From NCBI GenBank assembly GCA_964607865.1, contig CAZSLZ010000098.1, forward strand, positions 1 to 13,154: a stretch of 13,154 nucleotides of DNA. The letters run 5' to 3'. The DNA comes from CAZSLZ01 sp964607865. Lineage in GTDB: Bacteria > Vulcanimicrobiota > JAJTBE01 > CAZSLZ01. Under the pieces are notes generated by a model. That model saw only the letters and a program-made list of their open reading frames with translations, did not search any database and was not told where the DNA came from. A program made the translations under genes and the position numbers. Numbering within the stretch: position 1 is the stretch's first letter; each line of letters starts with the position of its first letter. Below are positions 1 to 7,580 of this stretch, piece by piece.

Positions 1-573
1 CAGGGTATAAGTGGGAGTCAGCCTCTGATCATTTACCACCTTCACTTCATCCCGTTCAGTGCCCAGTTTCATCATCAAACCGGGGAAATTATGGCCCTTT
101 CCGCTGACCTTTATACCATACAAGCCTGTAGATCTTATAACGAAGTGTTTTTTACAGACATTTCTTACGGCAATTTCGCCGGTAAGCTTGGACCAGCCAT
201 ATACATTGACCGGAGCTGGGTGATCGGTTTCCACATAGGGTACTTTTCTGTTTTTGTCCTGTCCGAAGACATAATCGGTGCTGAAGAAAACATATTTTGC
301 GCCGCACAAATGGGCTGCAGCAGCGCCGTTTATTGCGCCGTAACAGTTGACATCAAAAGCCAGTTGTTGTTTTTCCTCGCATTCGTCCACGTTGTGGAAG
401 GCAGCGGTGTTTATGATGATATCAGGCTTCAACCCCATCATCAGGCCTGTGAAGTAATCCCTGTTGACCACGTTGAAATCGTCAATGTCAAACAGGTGTA
501 ATTCGTGTTTGTCATATACTCTTTTAAGATCATGGGCCAACTGCCCGTTGGCGCCGATAAGTGCAATTTTCAA
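1..573 (-). CDS. dTDP-4-dehydrorhamnose reductase (RmlD)-family sugar-nucleotide reductase, C-terminus cut off by the window
   Basis: The visible part is the first 191 residues of an extended short-chain dehydrogenase of the RmlD type, which reduces the keto group of an NDP-4-keto-6-deoxysugar with NAD(P)H in the cytoplasm. An N-terminal dinucleotide-binding loop (IGANGQL, residues 6-12) is followed by STDYVF (98-103) and the catalytic YxxxK pair (Y125, K129). Leu13-Ala stands where many RmlD proteins have a third loop glycine. The start is a TTG at 573, with an AGGGGG ribosome-binding site just upstream; the nearby ATG at 578 runs into TGA after two codons. The gene begins 17 nt after the stop of the epimerase gene, so the two are probably co-transcribed. 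Exact substrate is unproven, because rmlA, rmlB and rmlC are not visible here. Confidence 0.85.
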   Translation of the reverse strand, partial: MKIALIGANGQLAHDLKRVYDKHELHLFDIDDFNVVNRDYFTGLMMGLKPDIIINTAAFHNVDECEEKQQLAFDVNCYGAINGAAAAHLCGAKYVFFSTDYVFGQDKNRKVPYVETDHPAPVNVYGWSKLTGEIAVRNVCKKHFVIRSTGLYGIKVSGKGHNFPGLMMKLGTERDEVKVVNDQRLTPTYTL

Positions 574-590
574 TTCATACCCCCTGGTGA

Positions 591-1613
591 TTAAAATACA
601 TATTTCATGGATTTGATTCTTTCTTCCATTTCAGCCAGAAGTTTCATCCATCTGATATTATAGAACTTGGGATCGCTCAATTCCATTTCGGTTTTGTTTT
701 CCAACCCGGCCCAGATTTTATTTGCAGCTTGTGAAATGCCTCTGGCGGGTTTGAACCCCAGGTCTTTTTCCATCTTTTTGCCGGAAACCCGATAGGATCT
801 GAGTGGAGCGCCTTCCATGTAGTGCACATCAACTTCAATCTGTTTTCTGTCTCTTAATACATATTTCAGCCAGTGGGCCAATTCCAGAACCCGATAATTC
901 TTATGAATCACATTGAAAATCTGGCCATGAATCTTATCGGTGGGGGCATTCACACAGGTTATGTATGCGTCAACAGCGTCATTGATGTCCACCAGGGGAC
1001 GCCACATTTCCCCTCCGCCAAAAACTGTAAGACGGCCTTTGAGGTAAGCGTGAAGGGTAAACACGTTTACCACAAGATCGTATCTCATCCGGTGAGATTG
1101 GCCAAACACAGTGCCTTTTCTCAGCATTACCGGGTTGAAATTATCATCGGCGAGTTTCAACAGGGCATTTTCACCGTCATATTTGGTTTTGGAGTATGGC
1201 GCGGTAGGATTGACCGGAGTGGTTTCATCCATCATGTCGTCCTCGGGGTTAAGGGTGTAATAAACCGAACAGGAAGAAGCATAAACAAAACGTTTAATCC
1301 CTTTCTTCTTGCACTGCTCCGCCAGGTTTTTTGTACCCTGATAATTAATTTTTTCGTTGGCCTCGGGGTTATATTCTGCGGTGGGGTCATTGGAAAGTGC
1401 TGCCAGGTGAATCACACTGTCCACGTTGTCCAATACGTCGGGGTCAATATCCCTGATGTCACCCTGAACCAGTTCTATCCGGTTTTCAACATCTTTCAGG
1501 GAATCCTTTCCAAAATATAATTTGTCAAATACTTTTACTTTTTCTCCTCTTTCAAGCAGGGCTCTTACCAGTTCTGAACCGATATAGCCAGCTCCGCCGG
1601 TTACTAATATCAC
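591..1613 (-). CDS. NAD-dependent epimerase/dehydratase (extended SDR, NDP-sugar modifying)
   Basis: This 340-residue cytoplasmic enzyme has the fold of UDP-glucose 4-epimerase relatives and should act on a nucleotide sugar. It shows the NAD-binding TGGAGYIGS loop (residues 5-13), a Ser-rich SSCSVY stretch (113-118) that supplies the catalytic Ser, and YSKTK (140-144) with catalytic Tyr140 and Lys144. The sugar-binding half contains GGGEMWRPLVDINDAV, typical of the family. Length is normal. The start is GTG at 1613, preceded six bases upstream by a perfect AAGGAGGT (1620-1627). It is the first gene of a two-gene unit with the RmlD-like reductase and is divergent from the glycosidase-like gene. 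Substrate and product cannot be told from sequence alone, so no gene symbol is given. Confidence 0.85.
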   Translation of the reverse strand: MILVTGGAGYIGSELVRALLERGEKVKVFDKLYFGKDSLKDVENRIELVQGDIRDIDPDVLDNVDSVIHLAALSNDPTAEYNPEANEKINYQGTKNLAEQCKKKGIKRFVYASSCSVYYTLNPEDDMMDETTPVNPTAPYSKTKYDGENALLKLADDNFNPVMLRKGTVFGQSHRMRYDLVVNVFTLHAYLKGRLTVFGGGEMWRPLVDINDAVDAYITCVNAPTDKIHGQIFNVIHKNYRVLELAHWLKYVLRDRKQIEVDVHYMEGAPLRSYRVSGKKMEKDLGFKPARGISQAANKIWAGLENKTEMELSDPKFYNIRWMKLLAEMEERIKSMKYVF

Positions 1614-1775
1614 TTCGTTACCTCCTTAAAAACTATAACGCAATAAATAAAAAAAATAGTGGTAAACCACATATTTTCTGTTACTGACGCAACACTTTTC
1701 TATGTGGGATATATAACTCCTGCCATATGAACTATTTTATCCAATTTATCGTACAATTAGTAAAGATGAAGGGAG

Positions 1776-1803
1776 TTGGATGAAGATCCAGAAAATATAT
1801 AAA
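1776..1803 (+). promoter_or_regulatory. Candidate sigma-A-type promoter for the glycosidase-like gene
   Basis: TTGGAT (1776-1781) and TATAAA (1798-1803) are separated by 16 bases, matching four and five of six consensus positions. Transcription would start near 1810, leaving a short leader that still contains the CGGAGG ribosome-binding site (1815-1820) before the ATG at 1827. Only sequence resemblance supports it. Confidence 0.35.
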
Positions 1804-1826
1804 ATCAGAATTTACGGAGGCCATTT

Positions 1827-3005
1827 ATGAAAAAGATACTTATCATTGCAATTATATGCCTTTGTTTTTCAACCCAGAAATGTTATACCAGGCACCCAGA
1901 AGCAGAAACCGATAAAAACTGCCCCCCCAGGGTTCTTACTGAATTTATCGGCGATGGATGGTACACCAACATTTTTCATGTGGACTCAATTGACGAAACC
2001 TGCGGTGAAAATTATGACCTGGTTCTGATTTATACCGACGAGTTTAATGAAGTTGTTATGGAAGATGTCTTGACCCGCGCTGATAAAGGCGAGATGAAGG
2101 TCATTCTTTCAATAACCGGGGCTGGAAGCATGAGGGATGGAGATTATAAGGATTTCTATCAGGTGGTTAAAGATAAGGAATTTGAACCTGTAAGAAAGAT
2201 GGTGAGAAAATATGCAGATCACCCTTCAGTAATAGGCTGGAATATTTTTGACGAACCCGATGTTCATAACGTGGACCCCGACGTGGTTCATCAACTTTAT
2301 AAGATTGTTAAGGAAGAAGACCCTGATGCTGATGTTTATACGGTTTTCGGGCATATCAACAAGATCGAAAAATATAATGACACTTTTGATGTTTTGATGT
2401 TCGATTTCTATCCTTATTTTGAAAAGCACAGCAAAGGAAAAGTGGAAAGCCTGGCTTGCTCCATGTCTGAAAAAGCCGATTTTTTAAGAAATTACGTGGC
2501 TGAACACAATAAAAAAGGCTTTATTTTCGTATTGCAGGGTTATGGAAGAAACCCCGAGGGAGAACCTATATTTTTTCGCAGAGACCCCACACCCCACGAA
2601 TACAGATATATGCTCTACACAGTTCTTATTCGACAGCCCTCGGCATTGCTGAACTGGGCATTTCATATTTCCAGAAAAGATTTCCGCGAAAGTGTAATAT
2701 ATCCGGTTCAGGACGAGTATGAAAAATTGATTCCCGTAGTAATGCAGGGCGAATACATGTCCGACAGGGTTGATGTGAGTAACGAAGCAATAAGATACAA
2801 TTACAGCATTTACAACGGCGAACATTATCTTATTGCCGTAAACCAGTCCGACAAAAGAATTGAGGCAGATATTGAAATTTATCTTGATCCCACAAGTTGC
2901 ATTAATGTGGTTTCAGAGAATAGAAATATTACAAGGCTGGAAAAGGAACTTGAGTTTAAAGATGTTTTTGAACCCTTTGATGTTCATATTTACAAATGGA
3001 AATAA
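1827..3005 (+). CDS. Exported TIM-barrel protein related to glycoside hydrolases
   Basis: The 392-residue product starts with a basic, hydrophobic leader (roughly residues 1-20) that looks like a signal peptide, so it probably acts outside the membrane; no clean lipobox is seen. The body looks like a (beta/alpha)8 glycosidase barrel: GWNIFDEPDVHN (137-148) carries Glu143 in the place of the acid/base residue. The later strand FIFVLQGYG (232-240) and the RDPTPHEYRYMLY segment (252-264) resemble other uncharacterised barrel proteins. At the strand where clan-A enzymes usually keep the nucleophile Glu there is Gln237. The last ~80 residues look like a beta-sandwich (YNGEHYLIAVNQ). Start is ATG with CGGAGG six bases upstream. 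It lies divergent from sugar-nucleotide genes, so a role in surface or storage glycans is plausible. It may bind rather than cleave sugars. Confidence 0.65.
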   Translation: MKKILIIAIICLCFSTQKCYTRHPEAETDKNCPPRVLTEFIGDGWYTNIFHVDSIDETCGENYDLVLIYTDEFNEVVMEDVLTRADKGEMKVILSITGAGSMRDGDYKDFYQVVKDKEFEPVRKMVRKYADHPSVIGWNIFDEPDVHNVDPDVVHQLYKIVKEEDPDADVYTVFGHINKIEKYNDTFDVLMFDFYPYFEKHSKGKVESLACSMSEKADFLRNYVAEHNKKGFIFVLQGYGRNPEGEPIFFRRDPTPHEYRYMLYTVLIRQPSALLNWAFHISRKDFRESVIYPVQDEYEKLIPVVMQGEYMSDRVDVSNEAIRYNYSIYNGEHYLIAVNQSDKRIEADIEIYLDPTSCINVVSENRNITRLEKELEFKDVFEPFDVHIYKWK

Positions 3006-3264
3006 CCTTGTATTTGACAAACTCCTCAAGCCTGCTCTTCTGTGTTTCCAGTGAGCCCGTTTTGACCTCCGCCTGTTTCATAGTTGAAATCCTGGTAAAA
3101 TCCCGCATTTAAACACACAAACACCTGCCTTTGTAATCTGGAATAAAACTTTAGCGGGCTATTATGACGCCGACACTGATAAAAGTCAACAGTTGATTCA
3201 TTGATTAACTGGAAATCCTTGATTAAAAAATGTTATTTTCTTTTTATGTCGAAGAAACAATAAT

Positions 3265-3861
3265 ATGAGCAGTAATGAAGGTAAAAATGAGTTAAAAGAA
3301 ACAGTCAGCAAGCCTCCTGATTTTTTGGATATTTTCATTGTTTTTTTTAGAATCGGTTTTTTTACATTTGGAGGAGGGCTGGCTATGATTGCTGTTATAA
3401 AACATGAACTTTTATCCAAAGGCTGGCTTAATGAAGAAGAATTTGTGGATTCTTTGGCAATAGCCACAGCTTTTCCCGGAGCTATTGCCGTTAATATCTC
3501 TCTTGTGGTGGGACATAAAATAAGGGGAGTAACTGGAGCTTTTGTGGCAATGCTGGGGGTTGTCATTCCGTCATTTACCATAATTCTACTGGTTGCATTC
3601 TTTATATTGGAATATTTTAAAAATTCCAAAGTAACACTTTTTTTTAAGGGAGCGGGAGCTTCCGTCGCCGGCCTTATTACATACGCTGCTGTTGATATGG
3701 GCAAAACAATAATAAAAAGCTGGAAATACTTACTTTTGTCTTCTCTCGGAATAGTGCTGGGCTTGATATTACAAGTCAATCCTTTGTGGATAATTTTAAT
3801 TTCTGCAATTATTGGTTATTTGATAAGTAATGAGGATGAAAATGATGATACAGATGGTTAA
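3265..3861 (+). CDS. CHR-family (chromate ion transporter) half-size protein, first of pair
   Basis: This 198-residue membrane protein is a single CHR domain. A polar N-terminus (about 1-20) precedes FFTFGGGLAM (32-41) and AFPGAIAVN (69-77), which match the two CHR signatures (FGGG and PGP-type), then several hydrophobic segments to the end. Classical ChrA has two such domains fused; here each is a separate gene, as known for paired short-chain CHR proteins, which work together. The family exports chromate in exchange for, or together with, sulfate-like anions, but many members have no proven substrate. The proposed ATG at 3265 has only a weak ribosome-binding site, so the start is less sure. 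The end overlaps the second half-gene by 20 bases. Confidence 0.87.
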   Translation: MSSNEGKNELKETVSKPPDFLDIFIVFFRIGFFTFGGGLAMIAVIKHELLSKGWLNEEEFVDSLAIATAFPGAIAVNISLVVGHKIRGVTGAFVAMLGVVIPSFTIILLVAFFILEYFKNSKVTLFFKGAGASVAGLITYAAVDMGKTIIKSWKYLLLSSLGIVLGLILQVNPLWIILISAIIGYLISNEDENDDTDG

Positions 3862-4372
3862 TATCTTTGTGAGCTTTTTTTTAATTGGAATCGGAGCTTA
3901 TGGCGGAGGGACAGTGGTTATACCTCTTATTGAGCAGGAAATTGTCGTGAAGCATGCATGGCTGACAGTTTCTGAGTTCAGCCAGGTTATCTCTCTTTCA
4001 CAAATGACTCCGGGCCCTATTGCAATTAATTCTGCTACACTGGTAGGGTTCAAGCTTGCAGGATTCTGGGGGTCGGTTGTAGCTACAATAGGCGTTGTTA
4101 CCCCATCAATCATTTTGATGGCTGTAGTCATCTATGTTTTGAACTGCTATGGAAAAAACTGTCATATCAACCGCTTCCGCATGGGAATAAGGCCGGGCGT
4201 ATTGGCGTTAATAGTTCTTGCCGTTATCTCTATTGGAAAAGTTACTGTATATAACTTTACAACAATCATCATTGCGTTAACGACTTTTCTGCTTCTGTAT
4301 TTTTTTAAAAATAAAGTTCATCCAGTATTGATAATAATTCTCTCTGGCATTGCAGGTTTATTAATACTTTGA
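3842..4372 (+). CDS. CHR-family (chromate ion transporter) half-size protein, second of pair
   Basis: The second CHR domain (about 176 residues, about five hydrophobic stretches) has AYGGGTVVIPLIEQE (19-33) and QMTPGPIAIN (54-63), a more canonical PGP motif than in its partner. It should form a heterodimeric anion transporter with the preceding gene in the cytoplasmic membrane. Several in-frame ATGs (3830, 3836, 3842, 3845, 3854) compete. I chose 3842 because GAGG at 3832-3835 lies six bases before it; 3845 is almost as good. The start lies inside the end of the first half-gene, which suggests translational coupling and balanced amounts of the two subunits. Confidence 0.87.
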   Translation: MMIQMVNIFVSFFLIGIGAYGGGTVVIPLIEQEIVVKHAWLTVSEFSQVISLSQMTPGPIAINSATLVGFKLAGFWGSVVATIGVVTPSIILMAVVIYVLNCYGKNCHINRFRMGIRPGVLALIVLAVISIGKVTVYNFTTIIIALTTFLLLYFFKNKVHPVLIIILSGIAGLLIL

Positions 4373-4414
4373 TTAAATTTATAATTTCATTATAGTTTTT
4401 GGAGGAGTGAAATC

Positions 4415-4771
4415 ATGAAAATACTTTTTATATTGAATCATTTTCCTTATGACGGAACCGATATAGCCTGGAACGCCCTGAGGCTTGCCGATACCCTGCT
4501 TGGCGAAGAACAGGATGTGCGAATTTTTCTTATGAACGATGCTGTGGATTTAGCCAGAAATGAAACAACAAAACCAGAAGGCTATGATAAAGACCTGGTT
4601 CAGCTCTTAAAGTCTGTTGTTGAAAAGGGAGCTGAATTGAAGGTTTGCGGAACTTGTATGGCAAGATGTGGGATTCATAAGAATAAACCATATTTTATGG
4701 AAGGCATTAAAGCCACAATGAAAGATTTAGCAAGCTGGGTTGTTGAATCAGGCAAGGCTATTTCTTTTTGA
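4415..4771 (+). CDS. DsrE/DsrF-like sulfur-carrier family protein
   Basis: This 118-residue cytoplasmic protein starts MKILFILNHFPYDGTDIAWNA, the beta-alpha opening of the DsrE fold, and has the family's cysteine region as CGTCMARCGI (78-87), with three cysteines (C78, C81, C85). Related proteins carry persulfide sulfur on such a cysteine and usually form homo- or hetero-oligomers. A strong GGAGGAG site sits seven bases before the ATG. The gene lies 42 bases behind the CHR pair on the same strand and is probably read together with it, which hints at a sulfur-oxyanion or redox role for that transporter. No other Dsr or Tus proteins are visible in the window, so the specific pathway is unknown. 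Confidence 0.8.
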   Translation: MKILFILNHFPYDGTDIAWNALRLADTLLGEEQDVRIFLMNDAVDLARNETTKPEGYDKDLVQLLKSVVEKGAELKVCGTCMARCGIHKNKPYFMEGIKATMKDLASWVVESGKAISF

Positions 4772-4795
4772 CCGTTATTAAAATATTAAAAAAAC

Positions 4796-5530
4796 TCAGC
4801 TAATCCACTTGTGTTTGATGTTTCTTACACTAATAGCAAATAAGAGAATACTGAAAGCTGAAAGAGCCAGAAAACTCATCCAGTTTTGCAAAAAACCGTT
4901 TCCGTTAATTGAGTTTTTTAGAATATCAGCCCCATATGTAAGGGGCATTATATAAGATAATGGCTGTAAAATAAGCGGCAATTGCTGGACGGGAATAAAC
5001 AAACCACATAAGAATAACATCGGAAAACGGAAAAAATTAGAAAAAGTCTGGGCTTCAAAGACTTCACTTACAGAAACAGAAATGAATAACCCCAGAAAAG
5101 TTGAGGTTACAGCAATTAGAATAACACTTCCTGTAAGGGGAATCCATTTTATATTTGAAAGGTCGGTTAAAAAGGATGCAAAAATAATTGGAACAAATGC
5201 GTTTATTATCCCAAACATTATTGCCCCTGTAGTTTTTGCAAGCATTAGAAGGTTCAGGCTTACCGGCGCCAGCAACAGCCTGTCAAAAGACCGTTTCTTT
5301 CTTTCAAAGGTTATGGTTACAGCCAGCATAGACGTAGTCCCAAACAAGATTGACAGGGACATGACTCCCGGCAAAAGGCTTCGGACATCGACTGCGGTTT
5401 TTGACTTGAGGAAAAACATAAGCGTCCAGGCTACCGGAAAAATTATTCCCCAGCTTATATTGGGCGGCTTCAAATAATAATTCTTCATATCTTTTAGTAA
5501 AATGCTTTTGAAAGCAATCCAGGAGTTCAT
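4796..5530 (-). CDS. ABC-2 type exporter, membrane subunit
   Basis: The 244-residue protein has about six hydrophobic segments (roughly 26-41, 54-75, 100-122, 130-155, 165-182 and 217-236). A cytoplasmic loop FERKKRSFDRLLLAPVS (75-91) and the LSYIMPLTYGADILKN segment (191-206) are typical of ABC-2 permeases that couple to an ATPase and export drugs, lipids or glycans. The ATG at 5530 overlaps the ATPase stop in an ATGA junction, with GGGAGG upstream inside the ATPase gene, so the two subunits should be made in equal amounts. It ends only 24 bases from the convergent DsrE-like gene, with no clear GC-rich terminator between them. The exported substrate is unknown. Confidence 0.9.
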   Translation of the reverse strand: MNSWIAFKSILLKDMKNYYLKPPNISWGIIFPVAWTLMFFLKSKTAVDVRSLLPGVMSLSILFGTTSMLAVTITFERKKRSFDRLLLAPVSLNLLMLAKTTGAIMFGIINAFVPIIFASFLTDLSNIKWIPLTGSVILIAVTSTFLGLFISVSVSEVFEAQTFSNFFRFPMLFLCGLFIPVQQLPLILQPLSYIMPLTYGADILKNSINGNGFLQNWMSFLALSAFSILLFAISVRNIKHKWIS

Positions 5531-6492
5531 TTTTTATCGCCTCCCTTCTCTTTTTTCATCTTATCCAGCCCTATTCCGGTAATTTTAACAAATACGTCCT
5601 CAAGGGAAGGACGAATAATTTTCGCTTCGTAAAGCTTCATTTGGTTTTCTTCAAAAAATGAAATAAACGGTATAAGGTTTATCTGCCCGGTAGAAACTAC
5701 TCTTATAACCTTATCGTCAATTATCTGAAATTTATAGCTATTGAAACTGTTTTCCAGGGAATTTTTTATATTATAAGCTCCGGACTCGAAAACAAATTGA
5801 ACGATATGTTCTCTCTGGATGTTTTTCATTAATTCTTCAAGAGTTCCAATTTTAATGATTTTTCCTTCGACAATAAACCCTATTTTATGGCAAAGCCTTT
5901 CTGCTTCTTCAATGTAATGGGTTGTTAAAAAAACTGTTGTCCCATTCTCGTTTAAGTTAATTATCAACTCACGGATTTTCTTTGCGTTTTCTACATCTAT
6001 TCCGGTTGTGGGTTCGTCCAAAAATAATATTTCCGGTTGATGAATAATACCGGCGGCAATAGTGAGTTTTCTCTTCATTCCTTTGGAGTATGCTTTAAAG
6101 AGTTTTTTGCCTGCCGAATCAAGGCCGAATAGTTTCAGTAATTCATTTGCCTTTTTTTCGCTTGTTTGCCTGTCTATTCCATATAAAGATGCGCAGAAAA
6201 CAAGATTTTCAAACCCGGTCAGCTCATCGTAAAGATTGCTTTCATCAGGGACAATGCCTATAACCTGCTGAACTTTTTTTATATCTTTAACCCCGTCAAT
6301 ATCAAAAAGCAGAATTGAACCGGAAGTTGGCTTTGCAAGTCCTGTCAACATATTTATTGTTGTTGTTTTGCCCGCTCCGTTGGGGCCCAGAAACCCAAAT
6401 ATTTCACCCTTTTCCACGGTAAAATTAATCTGGTCAACGGCTGAAAAATCATCATATTTTTTTGTCAAATTTGTTACTTCTAATATGCTCAT
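5527..6492 (-). CDS. ABC-2 type exporter, ATP-binding subunit
   Basis: This 321-residue ATPase energises the neighbouring permease. Walker A is GPNGAGKTT (36-44), the signature YSKGMKRKL (134-142, a degenerate form common in this group), Walker B ILFLDEP (154-160) and the H-loop His191. The Q-loop position reads PDES (81-84), with Asp82 where most ABC ATPases have Gln. An extra domain of about 90 residues follows residue 230, as in many DrrA-like ATPases. An in-frame TTG at 6501 exists, but it lies right after the AAAAGAG ribosome-binding site; ATG at 6492 has the proper nine-base spacing and is preferred. The protein could also serve the orphan permease at 9901, which lacks its own ATPase. 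Confidence 0.92.
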   Translation of the reverse strand: MSILEVTNLTKKYDDFSAVDQINFTVEKGEIFGFLGPNGAGKTTTINMLTGLAKPTSGSILLFDIDGVKDIKKVQQVIGIVPDESNLYDELTGFENLVFCASLYGIDRQTSEKKANELLKLFGLDSAGKKLFKAYSKGMKRKLTIAAGIIHQPEILFLDEPTTGIDVENAKKIRELIINLNENGTTVFLTTHYIEEAERLCHKIGFIVEGKIIKIGTLEELMKNIQREHIVQFVFESGAYNIKNSLENSFNSYKFQIIDDKVIRVVSTGQINLIPFISFFEENQMKLYEAKIIRPSLEDVFVKITGIGLDKMKKEKGGDKK

Positions 6493-6519
6493 AAGTGCCA
6501 ACTCTTTTATAAGAATGTT

Positions 6520-6738
6520 TTAGGATTCTTCTGTTTTCTGTTTAAATCCTGCAATATGATAGAAAAAAACTTCTCCTTGGCAACTGAATGGGTTGCCGGG
6601 ATCGTTGACAGTGGTGAATGGGTGCTTATGCTCCCTTGTGTTTGATTTCATGGTAATCCATGTATAAGTTATTATGTTTCTGGAATCAGGCTCACCCCAT
6701 CCATCAGGGGTTTTCCATGCCCATTTACCTTGGTGGGG
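6520..6738 (-). pseudogene. Possible remnant of a small gene upstream of the ABC exporter
   Basis: A 72-codon open stretch between stops at 6739-6741 and 6520-6522 reads like protein: it contains WKTPDGWGEPDSRN and, further on, HKHPFTTVNDPGNPF. It ends 27 bases before the ATPase start on the same strand, as a co-transcribed gene would. No ATG, GTG or TTG lies in frame before an internal ATG at 6651, which has no good ribosome-binding site. An AAGG followed by ATGGGCATGG occurs just upstream in a different frame; loss of one base in the AAAACCCC run would join it to this frame. I recognise no family. A chance open frame is possible. The rest of the 6493-6809 gap shows no other gene or convincing terminator. 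Confidence 0.3.
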
Positions 6739-6809
6739 TTATGAGCAACTGATTTTTTTGCCTCTGAAACCAACTCAAAAGCGAATGAGCTGATGAAAGT
6801 TTGCCTGGA

Positions 6810-7580
6810 TTATTTCTTTGCCTGCAGAATAATTGCCCCTTCTTTATGTTGTTTTTCAATTGATTTGCAATATTTTTTGCCATATCGGGTTAATGACCGG
6901 AAAATTGTTTTAAAAAGCCAGAAGGGTTGGGAAACCAGCTTTTTATGGTTTTCCTTCAGGCTTTTTATTGTTACAAGGCGGTAATCCGCAGGGTCTTTTG
7001 CGACAGGTTTCAAACTGAAGTTTTCCAGATACTCTATAGCCTGTTGATGTTTTTTCAGAAGGTGTTCAAATCCAGCATTTTCATAAACCTGAAGAAGGGC
7101 CTTGTCGGAAAGTGGGTTGTTACCAGCAATCATTGAGTTGCTTGTAGTAAGAAAGTAATTATCAGCAAAAATGGTTATTAAATCCAGGGCTGAAAAATTA
7201 CTGTCTTCATTCAAATTTACATGAATTGTCTGGCAAGGGTTCTGAAAATGATATACAATAAAACTCTCCTTGAAATTGAGAGCGAATTCATCTATTTTTT
7301 CAAAATTATTTTTTGTTATTGGTTCTGTTTCTGTATTCATTTTTTCTATGGTTTTTTCATATTTTTCTTTTTTAGGAGGCATAAATTCCACTTTCAGATC
7401 AGTTTTTGGCATTTTAAAAAAACTGAGATAAATTAGGTAAACTGATATTGAAATCATAATTACACTCCACCAGCTGTATCTCATGTAATAAAGAAGGAAG
7501 AGAATAAAAACCGAGAGAAACGTTACTTCCAGCCAGTGGGGAAACATATTTTCGTTATCTTTCTTTGTTTCCTCATCCAT
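6810..7580 (-). CDS. Membrane protein of unknown family, paralogue of the gene at 7573-8319
   Basis: The 256-residue product has a charged N-terminus, two close hydrophobic segments (about 16-33 and 38-55) and a long soluble part, probably cytoplasmic. I do not recognise the family. Its C-terminal half matches the neighbouring gene product: NAGFEHLLKKHQQAIEYLEN (168-187) against NAGFTKIFELHKNAMDFLQK, and WLFKTIFRSLTRYGKKY (221-237) against WPFKIIYWPLARTGKKY. The start at ATG 7580 gives an 8-base overlap (ATGGATGA) with the upstream gene and suggests coupling; an in-frame TTG at 7595 is the alternative. One cysteine in each of the two halves and no metal or nucleotide motif are visible. It is the second gene of a two-gene unit. 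Confidence 0.7.
   Translation of the reverse strand: MDEETKKDNENMFPHWLEVTFLSVFILFLLYYMRYSWWSVIMISISVYLIYLSFFKMPKTDLKVEFMPPKKEKYEKTIEKMNTETEPITKNNFEKIDEFALNFKESFIVYHFQNPCQTIHVNLNEDSNFSALDLITIFADNYFLTTSNSMIAGNNPLSDKALLQVYENAGFEHLLKKHQQAIEYLENFSLKPVAKDPADYRLVTIKSLKENHKKLVSQPFWLFKTIFRSLTRYGKKYCKSIEKQHKEGAIILQAKK

Noticed and set aside
873..1520. Long plus-strand frame opposite the epimerase gene
   Set aside because: It is the antisense shadow of a well-supported enzyme gene and lacks its own ribosome-binding site.
1659..1670. GTGGT-AA-ACCAC inverted repeat in the divergent gap
   Set aside because: Arms of five bases are expected by chance in a gap of this length, and no regulator gene is near.
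3201..3229. TTGATT and TAAAAA, 17 bases apart, as a promoter for the CHR pair
   Set aside because: Each box matches only four of six positions in A+T-rich DNA, so it is too weak to report.
3026..3232. Sixty-eight-codon open stretch on the minus strand between the glycosidase-like gene and the CHR pair
   Set aside because: It has no in-frame ATG and no ribosome-binding site, and I know no family like it. A chance frame of this length is not rare on six frames; a gene remnant remains possible.
4369..4396. TTGATT and TATAGT, 16 bases apart, as a promoter for the DsrE-like gene
   Set aside because: Transcription would start inside the SD site at 4401-4407, leaving almost no leader; read-through from the CHR genes is simpler.
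6691..6716. ACCCC/GGGGT stem followed by T residues, as a terminator
   Set aside because: The stem has five pairs and only a short T-run, and no plus-strand gene ends before it.
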